The translations under genes and the position numbers were made by a program. Below the pieces are notes generated by a model that saw nothing but the letters and a program-made list of their open reading frames with translations, was not told the origin of the DNA and made no database searches. Below are positions 12,280 through 24,059 of a stretch of DNA of 64,000 bases, in pieces. Positions within the stretch are counted from its first letter, which is position 1, and each line of letters starts with the position of its first letter. Source of the stretch: Cristatella mucedo (lineage: Eukaryota > Bryozoa > Phylactolaemata > Cristatellidae); assembly GCA_009760855.2 (NCBI GenBank), contig WPIO01000002.1, forward strand, positions 6,459,001 to 6,523,000. The letters are read 5' to 3'.

Positions 12280-13375
12280 AGCCAAGAGCCTTTTCTCAGT
12301 CAAAACATAGTAACTCAAGTCTGGGACCACTAGTGGTGCTACGGACAGCATTTAGCTCGTACGCTGCATCCACACGTCATCGCTACAGGCAGGAGCAGAA
12401 AGCACTGGCTTCGTCACAGCGGCTTCGTCACTCGAGCGCCGAAAGCGGCTCTTGAGCCTGAGCCACCGCCGCTCGACCTTGAGCGAAGAATCGCTGGGTC
12501 AAAGAGCGAGATTTCGAGCCGTTCGCCCTGGGTTCGCCTCTGGCGTTTTGCTGTGCAGCGTATTTAGAGGGGACGACGCTCCGTCGAGCGGATTCAACTG
12601 CGTCGTGCCGGGCGCTCCACGGCCTGGTTACCAGCTCGCAGCTTTCGAAACTGTTGAGGCGGCCCGACCAGAGGGGCTCGTGATCACACTCAAGCGAACA
12701 ATACAAATTAGTAATAGTAATAATGATAAGAGGCGTGTGCACTCTCAAAGCGTGTGCACTCTCCTTTGAGAACTAGAGGTCTTTCTAGAGTGCTTTTACA
12801 TAAGTTGCAAGCGTAGCGCGCCTTCAATGGATGTCTTGTGGGCGCTACCGTCCGCTCCAAGACGCGTACCAAAGCAAGTCGACGCTCCTGTCAAACCGGT
12901 GTAGGATAGGCCTCGAACCGACGAACAGTTTAGCGAAAAATTCTCTCAATTCATGTGAAGGCCGTCAATTTCTTTAAGTAAATCCACGACTAGCTGTTTC
13001 GTAACGACCAGCCGACGGACTCGTAGCGCCGGCATTAGCACCTTGCGGAGGCCCGCCAGCGGCTGCTGTTCCCACTTGAAATTGTCGCTCCACACAGAGA
13101 ACTCGACCCGCAGCTGCCCTCTTTTACCGTCCCGCTTGCGTGAGTGTGCACAGCGGACTCCTGCTCTGATCCCGGAGGCAAGGACGGCGGGCAAACACGG
13201 TGAAAGCGCCCGGCAGGCCCGTCGAGAATTTTCAATTTTTCGCTGGGATGACCTGACGGCTGAACTCACCCTACCTAACGGCGTCCAGCCAGGTCTTGAA
13301 TCTGCTTGAATCTTCAATTAGGTGTATCAAGTAAGCCAGAGAAAGAGGTGGCACTTGTGCTCACTATGTGTGACA
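12280..13375. other. region 5' of gene A's first detected exon; no exon confirmed
   Basis: Frames at 12,428-12,769 and 12,946-13,317 are open on both strands because the DNA is GC-rich. I looked on the minus strand for the counterpart of gene B exon 13 (191 nt, entry phase 2, exit phase 1) and found no frame with the conserved NYLLLVV-like block. A minus-strand tract near 13,000-13,120 reads plausibly but matches no known part of the module. Confidence 0.35.
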
Positions 13376-13535
13376 CACTTAGTTCATTTAGCGCCCTATA
13401 CGTACACCCTGTATAGCACCCTAAGGGAACCTAATCTCTATACCGCCATTTTACATATGCTGCAGGGGCTTGAGCCCTCGACCTTGGCGCTCAAATGCTA
13501 AGAACCTTGCCTCTGGGCTACTGTTGTGGCGGCAC
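13375..13535 (-). repeat. tRNA-derived SINE (tail-sharing family)
   Basis: Read on the minus strand it starts with TAGCCCAGAGGCAAGG (A-box-like), then GGGCTCAAGCCCC (B-box-like), then TATAGAGATTAGGTTCCCTTAGGGTGCTATA. The last part matches the tail of the SINE at 59,235-59,392 (ATAGAGATTAAGTTCTCTT) and the LINE 3' ends in this window. Confidence 0.65.
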
Positions 13536-13559
13536 CCGATTTGGTGACGAGTCCCGCCG

Positions 13560-13850
13560 TATTGAACAGACTGGTCATCGTTTCACAAACAGGGCCCATC
13601 TTGATGGGTGACGAAGCTGACAACAGCTTGGTCACGCTTTCTCTGATCTGCACCTTGCTCAAGTTTATTCAATAAGTAAGACTGCTGCAGCCCAGCCGTC
13701 AGGAACTAGGCATTGGACTTGATGAGATCAACATCTCTGATCAAGTCGTCAAGGAATGTTTGGTTGGATAGAATGGACGTCGTTTCCCAGCTGCACCTCG
13801 GAAATTGCCTTCTCGATCTACAGCGTCTTCCTCACATCGCTTTCCGACTT
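13560..13850 (-). mobile_element. remnant of a TE-associated repetitive ORF ('RDxDLxKSxA..DQRKR' type)
   Basis: The minus strand reads LDDLIRDVDLIKSNA, then GLQQSYLLNKLEQGADQRKR, then FVTHQDGP, interrupted by stops. This pattern (acidic 'LNDLxRDLxLxKxxAELL', a basic 'RKR' stretch, a 'DG' segment) belongs, from memory, to a widespread repetitive ORF family annotated as uncharacterised protein in many invertebrate genomes. A second, longer copy lies at 20,545-21,060 (+) and shares TGTGAGGAAGACGCTGT and CACCCATCAAGATGGG at matching positions. Both are pseudogenic. No termini were identified. Confidence 0.55.
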
Positions 13851-13999
13851 GGTGCGTTCTCCTGGAAACACCCGGTTAGTCTTCAGAGGAATGGTTTGGG
13901 GAGCTCATGGGTATGGCACCGAGGGCGATGTTTCGCGGAAAGGGAGCTGTGACTACTTGATAGCAGGTGCGCTCTTGCCAGGTTGAATACGGGCTCACA

Positions 14000-15110
14000 T
14001 TACCGAGGTATCCATTGCTTCAGAAGTCAGTTGGCTTACGGCCACAGTCTTTATAGTATCAAATTTATGATGAGTGAGATCTATTATTTTGAAGAATAGC
14101 TGATGAAAGCCGTGCCTCTGCGACTTGTAATCGACAGAAAAGGTAGCCATATCATATGGAGAAGTATTTAGCGCTTTTATAAAAAACTCTATTGAGTTTT
14201 ATTTGAGCACAATTTTTCAGAGCTATTATGGTGGAAGAAAGCGTTACGTAAAAAATTGATTTCTCCTAGAAACCTCAGCGTTGGCCATAGCTAATTTCTT
14301 CCCTTTTCTAGAGTTTGGGTAAATTTTAAATTTCATCACTGCCCGGTTCACAAAGGCAACCTTTACGTGAGCTAGTTTCCATTCTATACTTTTGAGACAT
14401 TATAAAATATGAAATAACACTCACTTCTCTACCCAAACAAAAAGCGTTACATTGTGTAACGATAAGAAATTTGATCTAAGATTTATCCATTAGGCCACAG
14501 TTTCGATCTTAGGTGCAAAATTGGGAGAGCAATTCAAAAATAATTTCAGCGTAGCAGCAGGTTCGGTGCATCAATGCATCCGGTGTATGCGGTGCATCTT
14601 GTGCATCCATCCATGACTGGTGGGTGGATAGCGCACATACAAACATACAAAATACTGTTGCTTTCAAGCGAGCCAGAGTAAAAAACTTCACCTAAAAGAT
14701 CTCAATAATAATAACTAGGAATTCTACATTTGTGAGCTTAATAATAGGAAGTATGGTAGCAATAAACCATATGTATAACATCATAAGAGGACAAAGTCTC
14801 TTTTGCTAATACTACAAATACGCTGGTATAAAATAATTTCAATAGAGTACTGGATAGCACGCACAACTTAAGCGAAAGAATGAGGACAAACAGGGTAGTT
14901 TATGCAGACGTAACCTATTCTGTGAGCAGTGGGTGGGTTTCAGCTTCTATTTAAATCTTGTCATGTCAGGCCATGTCGAGACCTCAGCCGGTAATTAGTT
15001 ACTAGCATTTGGAGCAAGGAAGCTGAAAATGCTTGGTCTTCATTGGATTCGACGCTGGTAAGGAGCTAAAGTCCGAGGAGCGGATTGTGGGAATGAAATC
15101 TCAGGTAGAA
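14000..15110. other. AT-rich sequence, no gene recognised
   Basis: Stop-dense on both strands apart from a 60-codon frame with a GATGCA/CATCCA-rich patch (14,565-14,640). No repeat family or RNA gene was recognised. Confidence 0.45.
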
Positions 15111-15116
15111 AACTGG

Positions 15117-15580
15117 TCAGGTAGATAAGCCGAGCAAGAGAATGAGTGGGTGTAGAAGTGCGTCGTCACCCGACCTTGAAATAAATACTAGACGGGCGTC
15201 AGTGCGGGGCAGCAAGAACTGGTGTGGTTTTGAAGCTGCGACACTCGCGAAAGAAAAGTCTGCATACAGCAGAGTCGTCTGCCAACTGCAGAGTAGTCTG
15301 CCAACTGCAGAGTCATCTGCCAACTGGAAGTACCTAATTTCACAGGCTAGAATTTCAGCGAGTAGTCAGTTACAGAAGTCTAGATGAGGTGTCACAATGT
15401 AATGCATAGACTGATTTGGTTTTGGTATCCTTGGTTAAGCACGCCCATATTTTTGAAACTGTATGCGGTTGAACGTAGGCAGTCTCGAATGTGCAGTTGA
15501 TGCTGTGATCTCGTGTCTAGTAATTTCTTTGAACAGAACTCTCCGATTTCTCCCAGAGGTAAGTATTCTCGCCTCACCCA
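15117..15580 (-). mobile_element. CR1/L2-type LINE reverse transcriptase C-terminal remnant
   Basis: The minus strand carries a degenerate version of the thumb/connection region downstream of the catalytic core: HIRDCLRSTAYSFKNMG matches the 'vCrsayfhLRnI..IR' block, and TDARLVFISRSGDD..LLHPL matches 'NAAARLV..SRxxHITPLL'. The plus-strand DNA aligns by eye with 24,650-24,790 (both have ATGCATRGACYGATTT and GTAGGCAG). A 21 bp tandem repeat (15,276-15,325) interrupts it. Confidence 0.6.
15270..15328 (+). repeat. 21 bp tandem repeat, about 2.7 units
   Basis: GTCTGCCAACTGCAGAGTAGTC repeats as consecutive near-identical units inside the LINE remnant, probably a local replication-slippage expansion. 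Confidence 0.8.
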
Positions 15581-15669
15581 TTTTGAGGTCTTGCCTTTTC
15601 AATGTAGCAGCATCACTATGTTTGCCTATAAATACTAATAAGTTAGCTATATGTCATTCACTTTGAGAG

Positions 15670-17980
15670 CGCTTGCGTCTATCTAAGTGTAAATGTCTGC
15701 AAGACATGCTGCAAGGGTAGACTAGAGAGCTTGCCATGTTGCAAGGTAGAGAAAGATCAATACGCCGGTGAAACTTAGCCTAAAGTCCATGCACCTCTAA
15801 CTTAAAGCCACGAGGCTTCTCAGCCATATAATTCGGCAATATTTTAGCAGTCAGTATCGCTTTAGTCCTCATGCATATCCCATACGCATTCAAAAAATCG
15901 TATTTTTCTAGCATGCAACTTCAATGTATGCTAATAGTTTCAAATTATGACGATCCAAACCTATCTCAGTATCAACTACATAAATTAGTCACATAATTAT
16001 GTATATATCTATTGTATTTATTTACGGTATGATTTATTGTATTATGGAATTGTGTGTAGACGTGCATGCAGACCATCTGTCGGCTAGATACTATGGCTCT
16101 TAGCTTCGTAATATATGGCCAATACTGAAATGTGCTGCACTTTTAGATTTTTCTCTGCTGCTTAGCTGGCCAGTTTGACTGAAGTAATGTAAACCACAGA
16201 TGATATTTCTGAAAGAAAGCTTTGATATCTTATAGGCTCAATCTATTTTGTTTTAGTTTCGCATACGAAAGAATTCGTGATAAAGATGAAGGTACCCAAA
16301 AGTCCACCGGCACTTCAAATGCGTAACAAGATGCATTAATTGCTGTTTAATTTAGGTGTGACTATTGACATTTTTGTGTAAACCAAAGGCAGAAACGACT
16401 GAATGAGTTGTAGAGATTTTCAGATTTTAACAGCAATCCATGCATCCATCTTTTGCATGATATCGGCGGTGAAACTAAATGGAAACATTTCAAGTTAATA
16501 AAAATCTCACCATGCACATTCTTGAAGCTTGATATTGGCAACTGCAGGGGCTGTCCAAGTAATGCGAGAATACGAAACACACAACACTGTCTTGGACAAG
16601 TACCAAGTTCTCAATAATTAAAGTATGCCTCATCAAAAGGGACCAGTGAAATTTCCTTGAAGGTTTTGTGGACTTTATAAACTTCTGCTGTCTAATGTGC
16701 TTATTAGGCGTCAGCAACGACGGAGCCACGATTGTCTTTAATGGGACAACACTCTCAAAATTTTCATGTAAGCAGGCAAGACCAGCAAGTGATAAAAGAC
16801 TATATCGCAAAATCACCACTGTTATTAGACATGAACTCTTTGGTTGTTCTTCTAGCGGAAGTAGGACATAATTCATCATTGGTGACGTTCTGAGATAGGC
16901 ACAAGAAGAGGCCCAGGTCACTGTCAAAACAAAATGGGATGAGGCAAAATGCCCCCTGTCCCCTAACTCACCCACAGCTCGGCCGTGCTGATATTGGATC
17001 GTTTTTGGTGGACCTTAGTAAGGGTGAGAAGAAACACGAACTCATGCGCATGCGATTTTTTTATTTAAAATAATGTTTACTCAAATTAATCGTTTGAGAA
17101 TATATTGATGTTGTGCCAAATACTATACATTTATTACTCTTCCGGATTTTACGGTTACACGTGCCAGCGGTTCAAATCTCAGGAAACGTTCTTTAGCCTA
17201 TCCAAAAATCTTTTATTTTTATTCCTTTTACTTCCGATATGTTTCTGAAGGTTAGTAAGTTTTTGAAAACTTAAGCTGAGTGCCGAAGTGTGCCACCTGG
17301 ACGCCAACTAAGATGAGGTAAAAAGAAATTTGTAGATTAAAGGAATTTGTATATGGAGAACCTGAGGCAGCTCGCTGACGGCTTGCTGCTTGACCGGCAT
17401 TTAATCGTTTCTTTAAAAAAACTTTCCATTCAGAAACTCAAAGATAGCATTTACTTAAATTATTACCCCTCTGTGTACTGAAGCTAAGTATGTGTGGCGG
17501 AGGCGCATGCCGGCTCTGTCGGCCCTGTTCAGCTCCATCTACTAAAACATGCTCTCTCGTTAGGAAGGATCGCATTGAATCTGCGACGCAGACAGGGAAT
17601 AGCTAGTTAAGCCGCTATTTACATAATTTATGTTTAACCATTTTGACCGCTAAATCCATAATCCCGGTTAGCCCCTCCCAGGAGCTATTCCGGGGAACTC
17701 GGCAGAGCTGCCAAGTTTTTGCCAGAGAATGTTTAGAGACTCCTCAGACGCAGCTCATTTTGCCTCGGTACGATTTCATGCTAGAGCACGCGTGAACGAT
17801 TAGGCTGCTTGCTAGCATTCTCAGACGACTAGCTCGCTGCGGTCAACATCCGTGCGTCGTCGGCTTTTAGCTTCCTGCGGAGTTTATTTTTCTCGCCATT
17901 TCCAAAATGGAAGAACATCACAAGAGCTGAAGAGCTGCATCAGTTTTAACCTCGTCGTGTCCTCAGGTCATGTATGGACA
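15670..17980. other. AT-rich sequence, no gene recognised
   Basis: The longest frame is a minus-strand ORF of 161 codons at 16,975-16,490 with no recognisable domain; a weak resemblance to a piggyBac beta-strand region was considered and not accepted. No promoter, RNA gene or repeat terminus was recognised. Confidence 0.35.
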
Positions 17981-17989
17981 CTAAATTAG

Positions 17990-18110
17990 CTGTTCTATTC
18001 CTCCGCTTGAAGACCGTTGGCGACGGAAGCTTTAGCTCTGCAGGTCCTAGACTGCGGAACTCGCTTCCACAATTCTTACGCAACGACTACTAGTCTCCTG
18101 CTGCCGACTA
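17990..18110 (+). mobile_element. short LINE C-terminal fragment
   Basis: One frame reads LKTVGDGSFSSAGPRLRNSL, which fits the 'RLKTxGDRAFSxAAPxLWNSLP' block at the C-terminus of CR1/L2-type reverse transcriptase ORFs. It is flanked by stops. The same block appears in other LINE remnants here, for example AFSSYAAKAWNSMP at 29,150 on the minus strand. Confidence 0.5.
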
Positions 18111-18119
18111 TGGCTCATC

Positions 18120-19980
18120 CTTTTCAGCGGTTCTGAGCTTCTACGTCCACGCTACTCAATACCTCAACTGCTCTCCTGACTACTCTCCTGCTTACCACTT
18201 TCTCTTTGTTTGGTGAGACGAAGTCTGTTGGCTACCGAATACGTACCGAAAGCCACTTAGGCTGCGGGAATGCTATATAAAGCTCTCCTGCGTTACACCC
18301 ACATAGTCTTTATGGCTTTGTGGAGTTACATACGAGATTACAGATGAGTTATATTGCGTTAAGCGATGGACTTAGACTGGAGCTCTGAAGGTTCGCAGAG
18401 CGAAACTCCTTTGTAGCCTGCGCCTAACTCTCTGGCGCCCCTCATTGCCCCACCCCGCTTTTTGAGACAGTGAGTAAAGATTTGCACCGATCGGCAGACC
18501 TTGCGCTTGCTTCTCATTCGTAAAAACTCTGCCGCTTCTTCACAAAGTAACCCGTAGTCTTGTCTGATAGTTACACGAAAACCTTTGGATTCAGTATGAG
18601 GCCATCTGATATTGGACTCGTGGTGGTATGTGTAAGATTAAATAAAAGCAAACTTATTTATCCCCATTTCTCTAAAAATATCCAGTTATTAAAGTATTAG
18701 CACAAGCATAAAAAACTTCAGGGTGAGAATTGAGAACATACTGAGAAGATTGGTCCGGCAATGGAATAACTGTTTGGGGTTCCCATCAAATCACAAGCAA
18801 ATTAGAAATGGGATCTGAAGTTTTGGCGATCCCAAATTACAAGCAAGCGTTAAAAAACGAATAGAGAAGTTCACATTTAGTACCCAGAAGTTAATCAGAC
18901 GAATCATAGCTGCAAATAAAACATTTACCTATATCTGCATCACATGTGACTTTTGCCACAATTTATCCATCGACTGATTAGCTTGATTCCATTTAATTTC
19001 TATTACTGGTCCATTACTTGACGTATCAACGTTTAATTTAAAATGAGAGTTCAGTTCTGTCTGGTTGCAAACCATTTTAGGATTTGCTATTTAATTTCGG
19101 TTGCACACGTTGTTGTATACGTTTCCCACGATTTCAGATAATATAATTCAAGAACGGTTGATGATATTTAGAGTTAAACTGATCCAAATGAAATCGCAAG
19201 GGAACTCTTTTATTGATTTAAAGCAGAGCTGAACTTACATTTGACATTAAATTTCATCTCTTAAGTATTGGTCGAGTTGTGAAATTTAAAGAACGTAAAG
19301 CTAAACCATTTATGAGCATTTTACGAGTCCCAAAATATGTACCCCAACAAGCAGCAAACTCGTTTCTTGTTCTGCGAAGTTTGAACAATTTAGATCGCGA
19401 GTCGTATTTGATGCAGAGATCAGTAAATCTTCCAATTTTAGATACAAGGTTATGTTACTTTCGGTTTACTTTCGCGACATGGGTTGCCTGACCATTTTAG
19501 TGCGTTTCTTTAATGTATGTACCAACTCCATTTCCAAAATTCTTGTCTTTCAAAATTTACCTAAAGAAATTATTCGCTGTTGGACCAATTGTCTGAGTAT
19601 TTTCTCGACATTTACCCTTGAGCCCATCAGCTTTGCTTAGCCTTTGTGCACACACATCTGCATTTTCCTGAGGTGGCGTGAAGAGGCTGAAATCGTCCAG
19701 TGGATACAATTTGTCTATTTTGCAGCCAAATTATTCGGAAAAGGATGAAAAAAGACTCATTGGAAGAATTTGTTAACATATGAGAGACGTATATAGGGCG
19801 TATTTCGATATACCTTTCGGGGATCAGGACATACACGGGGCACAATGCATTTGTACACGCGAGGACTGCAAGAAAGCTCAAGAAAATAATACGGCAGCTT
19901 TTTACTGCAAAATTTTACTTCACGAGTCAAATAATAATATTTGAGTATAGTATTATATTTTCTCATTGTTAAAATACTTT
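18120..19980. other. AT-rich sequence, no gene recognised
   Basis: Only short frames (70, 62 and 84 codons) without domains. No RNA gene or repeat border was recognised. Confidence 0.45.
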
Positions 19981-19984
19981 TTTG

Positions 19985-20268
19985 TTCATGTTTTAGAATG
20001 ATACAGCATTTAGTGGGTCCCTGTGATTCGTCCTTGATGTGCTTATGCGTGCTGACACTGGGCATGCTGTCACTAACCACATTTGCATGCTGACCCTGTG
20101 CATGTCACCCCTAACCATGCTATTCATTTTGTTTGTTTTTCAAGCATGATTTTACTTACCATTCAACTGCATTTCACTTTACAGCAAATGTAAAGCGCTT
20201 AGAGAGAGATTAAGTTCTCTGAGGGCGCTTTATCAAGTGAATTATTATTATTATTATTATTATGCAGA
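19985..20268 (+). mobile_element. CR1/L2-type LINE 3' end with (ATT)n tail
   Basis: Contains the 3' UTR blocks shared by the LINEs of this window: CATTTAGTGGGTCCCTGTGATTCG, GTGCTTATGCGTGCTGACAC, TGCATGCTGACCCTGTGCATGTCACC, then AGAGAGAGATTAAGTTCTCTGAGGGCGCTTTATCAAGTG followed by (ATT)n. The coding part is almost entirely missing, as in a 5'-truncated insertion. Confidence 0.75.
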
Positions 20269-20344
20269 GCGAGAAAAGAGCCATACAGTTTTCTATCGCA
20301 AGAATCCGTTACAACCCACTGAGCACTGAAGAAAGAAAACTGAT

Positions 20345-20402
20345 TCTTCCATGAGGTGGACTCCTCCATGAGGTGGACCCTTCCATGAGGCGGACTCTTC
20401 TT
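20345..20402 (+). repeat. 18 bp tandem repeat, three units
   Basis: TCCATGAGGTGGACTCC, TCCATGAGGTGGACCCT and TCCATGAGGCGGACTC run head to tail. Confidence 0.75.
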
Positions 20403-20544
20403 AGCCTTGGATTGGAAAGAACGCAACGTTCCATCACATAGCCAGACCTTCATTTCCACCCCCTGCGCCACAATGCCAGAGCTTCCTGTACCCACTCTTC
20501 TGAAGAGAGGCTAGCTGTCTACAGAAGAGTTTACTAAATTGAAG

Positions 20545-21060
20545 TGTGAGGAAGACGCTGTGGATCCAGATGACGATTTCGGCAGTGGAGCTGAGGAGAG
20601 AAGTCGATTTTATCCAAGCAAAAATATCTCAACGACTAAATTAGAGGAGCTGTTCTCACCAAGTCAAATGCCCAGCTTTTTGAAAACTATGCTGAAGCAG
20701 CGAGCCTAGTTGGATAACGGTGTAAAAGTGGCAGATCAGAGGAAGCGTCGCTGAGCTTAAGCCAGAATCTTCACCCATCAAGATGGGTTCTGGTGGTGCC
20801 ATAATGTCTCAAATCTGTACAATGCGATAGGAATCCCCTTTTGCCCGAATCGGTGGCGCTACTTCATTGACAGCTCATGCAGGAGCTTTAAAGCCGTACG
20901 GCTAGCCAACTAGTGCAAGTTGCCGTCTGTTCTTCTGGCTAGCTCTCTGCACCTAAGAAATGATCGCAGCAGCGCCAGGACCAAGCTGAACGCCTTGATT
21001 TATGATGATTTCGGCTGGAAGGTAGTCGGACACTTGACATGGCGGATCTTCTGATCGGTC
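20545..21060 (+). mobile_element. TE-associated repetitive ORF, pseudogene copy ('WRYFIDSSxRSxKAV' type)
   Basis: The plus strand reads an acidic segment (EEDAVDPDDDFG), LEELFSPSQ..FLKTMLKQ, DQRKRR, THQDG, then NVSNLYNAIGIPFCPNRWRY followed by FIDSSCRSFKAVRLA, and later GWKVVGHL. It has in-frame stops. The 'EWRLFIDSSKxSLKAVLLHNG ... GWxVxGDL' signature is, from memory, that of a high-copy uncharacterised ORF in many invertebrates. The copy at 13,560-13,850 (-) is related. The parent element class is not determined. Confidence 0.6.
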
Positions 21061-21184
21061 CCAGGTGTGGTTTTACTGAGTTTTCTTGCTGACTTTGCCG
21101 TGGTTAAAGCAGGGCCGCCATACGGTCGTGGATTAGCACTACTGGTCGACACAGCGGGCAGAATTTCCTTAGTGACAAATAGTG

Positions 21185-21463
21185 TCAAAAATAGGTGCAA
21201 CCGGTGGAGCCCCAAAAAGTGCCCATGCCATCTCTGGACATATAATCATTACTCACGAGAAAATGCGTCACTGATGTATATAGGGAGTCGAAAGCAATCG
21301 TGTACCCTCCAATTGTCTTCCCTAATATCTCTGAAACAAAGGTCTTGGCTTGCATCATAGCGGGACCACGGATAACGAAAGTAATTAAGTGCAATGATCT
21401 CCGATGAAGCTCGTTACCTAGTAAGCAGTGATAGTCCGGAAAGTTAAAATTCTGGCTCTTCAC
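21185..21463 (-). mobile_element. piggyBac-type transposase fragment
   Basis: A 92-codon minus-strand frame includes GYTIAFDSLYTSVTHFLVS followed about 15 residues later by a GT-containing segment. This fits the piggyBac family block 'GxxLYxDNFYTSxxLxxxLL ... GTxRxNRKG', where the Asp of 'D(N/S)xYTS' is the second catalytic Asp. The downstream part is frameshifted. No TTAA-flanked inverted repeats were located. Confidence 0.5.
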
Positions 21464-21590
21464 GACCGAGTTTGTGGGTTCGAATCCTGCAGTGGAAAAT
21501 TCTTTATTGCCAACTGCAAGGGGTGGTGATAGCCTTTAACACTATTCAAGCGCTATACAAACGAAGCTTTTGAATCAGGCAGTTTTTCCT
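21455..21590 (+). repeat. tRNA-derived SINE (GTTCGAATCCTGCAG family)
   Basis: GTGGGTTCGAATCCTGCAGT, then TTCTTTATTGCCAACTGCAA, then GTGGTGATAGCC, in the same order as at 1,875-2,030, ending near TGAATCAGGCAG. It abuts the piggyBac-type fragment. Confidence 0.65.
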
Positions 21591-21789
21591 TTGGAAAGCA
21601 GCTTGAAACACCTACATCGCTACGATTCTAGGCCTCGTGGGCAGTCACAAGGCGGAAAACTATATAAACACTGTTATGACACAGATAAAAACCATGCGAT
21701 AATGGGTGGGACAATTTCCTTTAAAGTTTGTGTCTTTGATACTCATTCTGAAAAATCCATGACCGTACTAGATGAACAAGGCTAATGCT

Positions 21790-22900
21790 TCAATCAGGGT
21801 TGACTATACTATGAACAATACTCCCTAATGAAAGACGTGGTAAAGGAGACCTTTGGGCGATGACTCCAGAAATTGAAGATTGTAAATCCAATTGTAAATC
21901 TTGCTAAATACGTCTACATTTTTTGTAATCATTTGTTATGCTTATTGTATAGGCTAATATGGATTAGGGTGTTATTTTTTTGTCTCTCAATCTAAAGAAG
22001 CGAAATTGCTATTTTTCTCTTTGGAAATGAGCAAATTTCAAACTTATTACTTTCCTGGCAGAAAAGCCAGAGTTTTGTCTAGAATAACAGTCAGTTTCAA
22101 TAATTGTGAGGATCAGGAATTAGGTATTAGCTTAATCTACTTCCGGGCACAATTTTTTTTATAGCGTTCTGATCAAGTTTGGTTCTTATGGACACTGACC
22201 TTGAGCGTGAAAGCTAGCTGACACTAGGACACGTCAGCAACCTTTTTGGCACGATATGATCAAAAATGGTAGGACAATTCTCGAGAGTCATGCTAAATAT
22301 GATGCACGCCGAAGGCGTACCCTGATACGCTAGTAGCCTGAGTGCCGCCTGAACCACTCCCAAGACGTCTTCAAGCAACGCGAAAAGGGCTTTGGGGCAT
22401 GCAGAGTCAGAAGGGCTGCACCGCACTTTTGCACTTCACATCCCAAGCGGCAGTAGCTTTGATTGAGGCCACCTAGTCCCCGGCTACCGTAACTAACGGA
22501 TTCGTACCTTCGTAGATTCTACCCACGCCATTTCGAGGCGGCGGCCGGCCGTGGGGAGACTGCCGGGATGAGCTTGCACTAGGAGCTGGGACGCCGCAAG
22601 GCTAGGAAGTCACAGGAAAGACTCTTTCGTAGCTAGCGCGCCCCAGAACTAAAGATCTCAGCAAACGCGTCAGTTGCCAGAGGTTTGCAAGACTTTAATA
22701 GCAAGACAGCTATTTTAATTTAAAACAGGCGATTCAAAAGCGGAAGGTGCGGGTCACAGAGCGAGCCGCATCCATCCCAGTTGGGCAATACGGATGCATC
22801 GGGTGGTGACCCCTTTTAAGCCAGTGACACCGAATGTCATCCGACAGTTTCATGTCATGAAGAATCAGCACGATGAGTCTGTGATGTAATCATTTGAATG
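21790..22900. other. no gene recognised; AT-rich then GC-rich
   Basis: The first half is AT-rich and stop-dense; 22,200-22,850 is more GC-rich with one 70-codon minus-strand frame lacking a recognisable domain. Confidence 0.4.
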
Positions 22901-22982
22901 TTCCTACAACTCTCGTACAAAACTATAGTCTTGATTCAGACTTAAAGAACATTTCGCAAATTTTCTGAAAAACACCCAACAT

Positions 22983-23133
<151 letters not shown>

Positions 23134-23359
23134 CTTCCCATTTTTCTTCATGTCTCTCAGGGCCTGAACAGCGAGACAACAGAGCTTACGTACGGGTGCG
23201 CTACACGAGCTTGCTCGTAAACTTGGGCTGCACTTTTTCAATTGTGAATCGGTGGATTTAAGACTTTAGCCCTTAACCGATAATATAAATTGATACCTAC
23301 TTACTTGATGATTAGCTGAACCTTTTGAAGAATGACATTGCAGCTCGGAAAATACAGGC

Positions 23360-23750
23360 AAAGATGTAAAGCCGGACGTTGTCTTTGATATCTTACAAAT
23401 CTCAAATACTGTGGAAACAGTGCCCTTTGTTCGTATGCTCCCAAAGCCTGGAACTCACTCCCGACCAGCGTCACAACATCACTTAACTTGTCCACATTTA
23501 AAAAGAAACTAAAACGCATCTGTTTATCACAGCATTTAGTAGGTCCCTGTGATTTGCCCATTACATGCTTATACGTTCTGACGCTGTTTCATGCTGCCAC
23601 TAACCACACTTGCATGCTGACCCTGTGCATGTCACCTCTAACCGTGCTATTCTTGTTTTTTGTTGAGCATGCTACCACTAAACCTACGATCGAGCTTTTG
23701 CAACAATCGCAAAGCGCCTAGGAAGAGATTGAGTTATCTGAGGGCCGTGG
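23360..23750 (+). mobile_element. CR1/L2-type LINE C-terminus and 3' end
   Basis: One frame reads CSYAPKAWNSLPTSVTT, then STFKKKLKRICLSQHLVGPC, then a 3' UTR frame matching other copies (TGCATGCTGACCCTGTGCATGTCACC). It ends with CGCCTAGGAAGAGATTGAGTTATCTGAGGGC. 5'-truncated and pseudogenic. Confidence 0.75.
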
Positions 23751-24059
23751 ATTTCTCGTTTTCTTCTTGAGAAGTAATTGCTTGATGGCCCCACGGAAAT
23801 TGTAAGGATTAAACGTAGCAATAAATAGAGTCTGTATATAGAGATACTGCCTCTATAACTGCAGAGCATTATCGCTCTGCTGACCATTAGTTCCTCTCCC
23901 ATGCCGCTGGCTGGCTCTCACCTCGAACATTGAGTCGTTCTAGTCCCAAGTCAACCGCTATTTCGGAAGCAGCATAAGTGAAGAAAATAACAGTCGTCAG
24001 AATAAAACTAATACGTTAGTGTAGAGCCACAGTGAACCTTGTCTCCATCTAGGCACTTT

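Noticed and set aside
16490-16975. 161-codon minus-strand ORF as a piggyBac-type transposase part
   Set aside because: The similarity was limited to a few scattered residues without the catalytic motifs.
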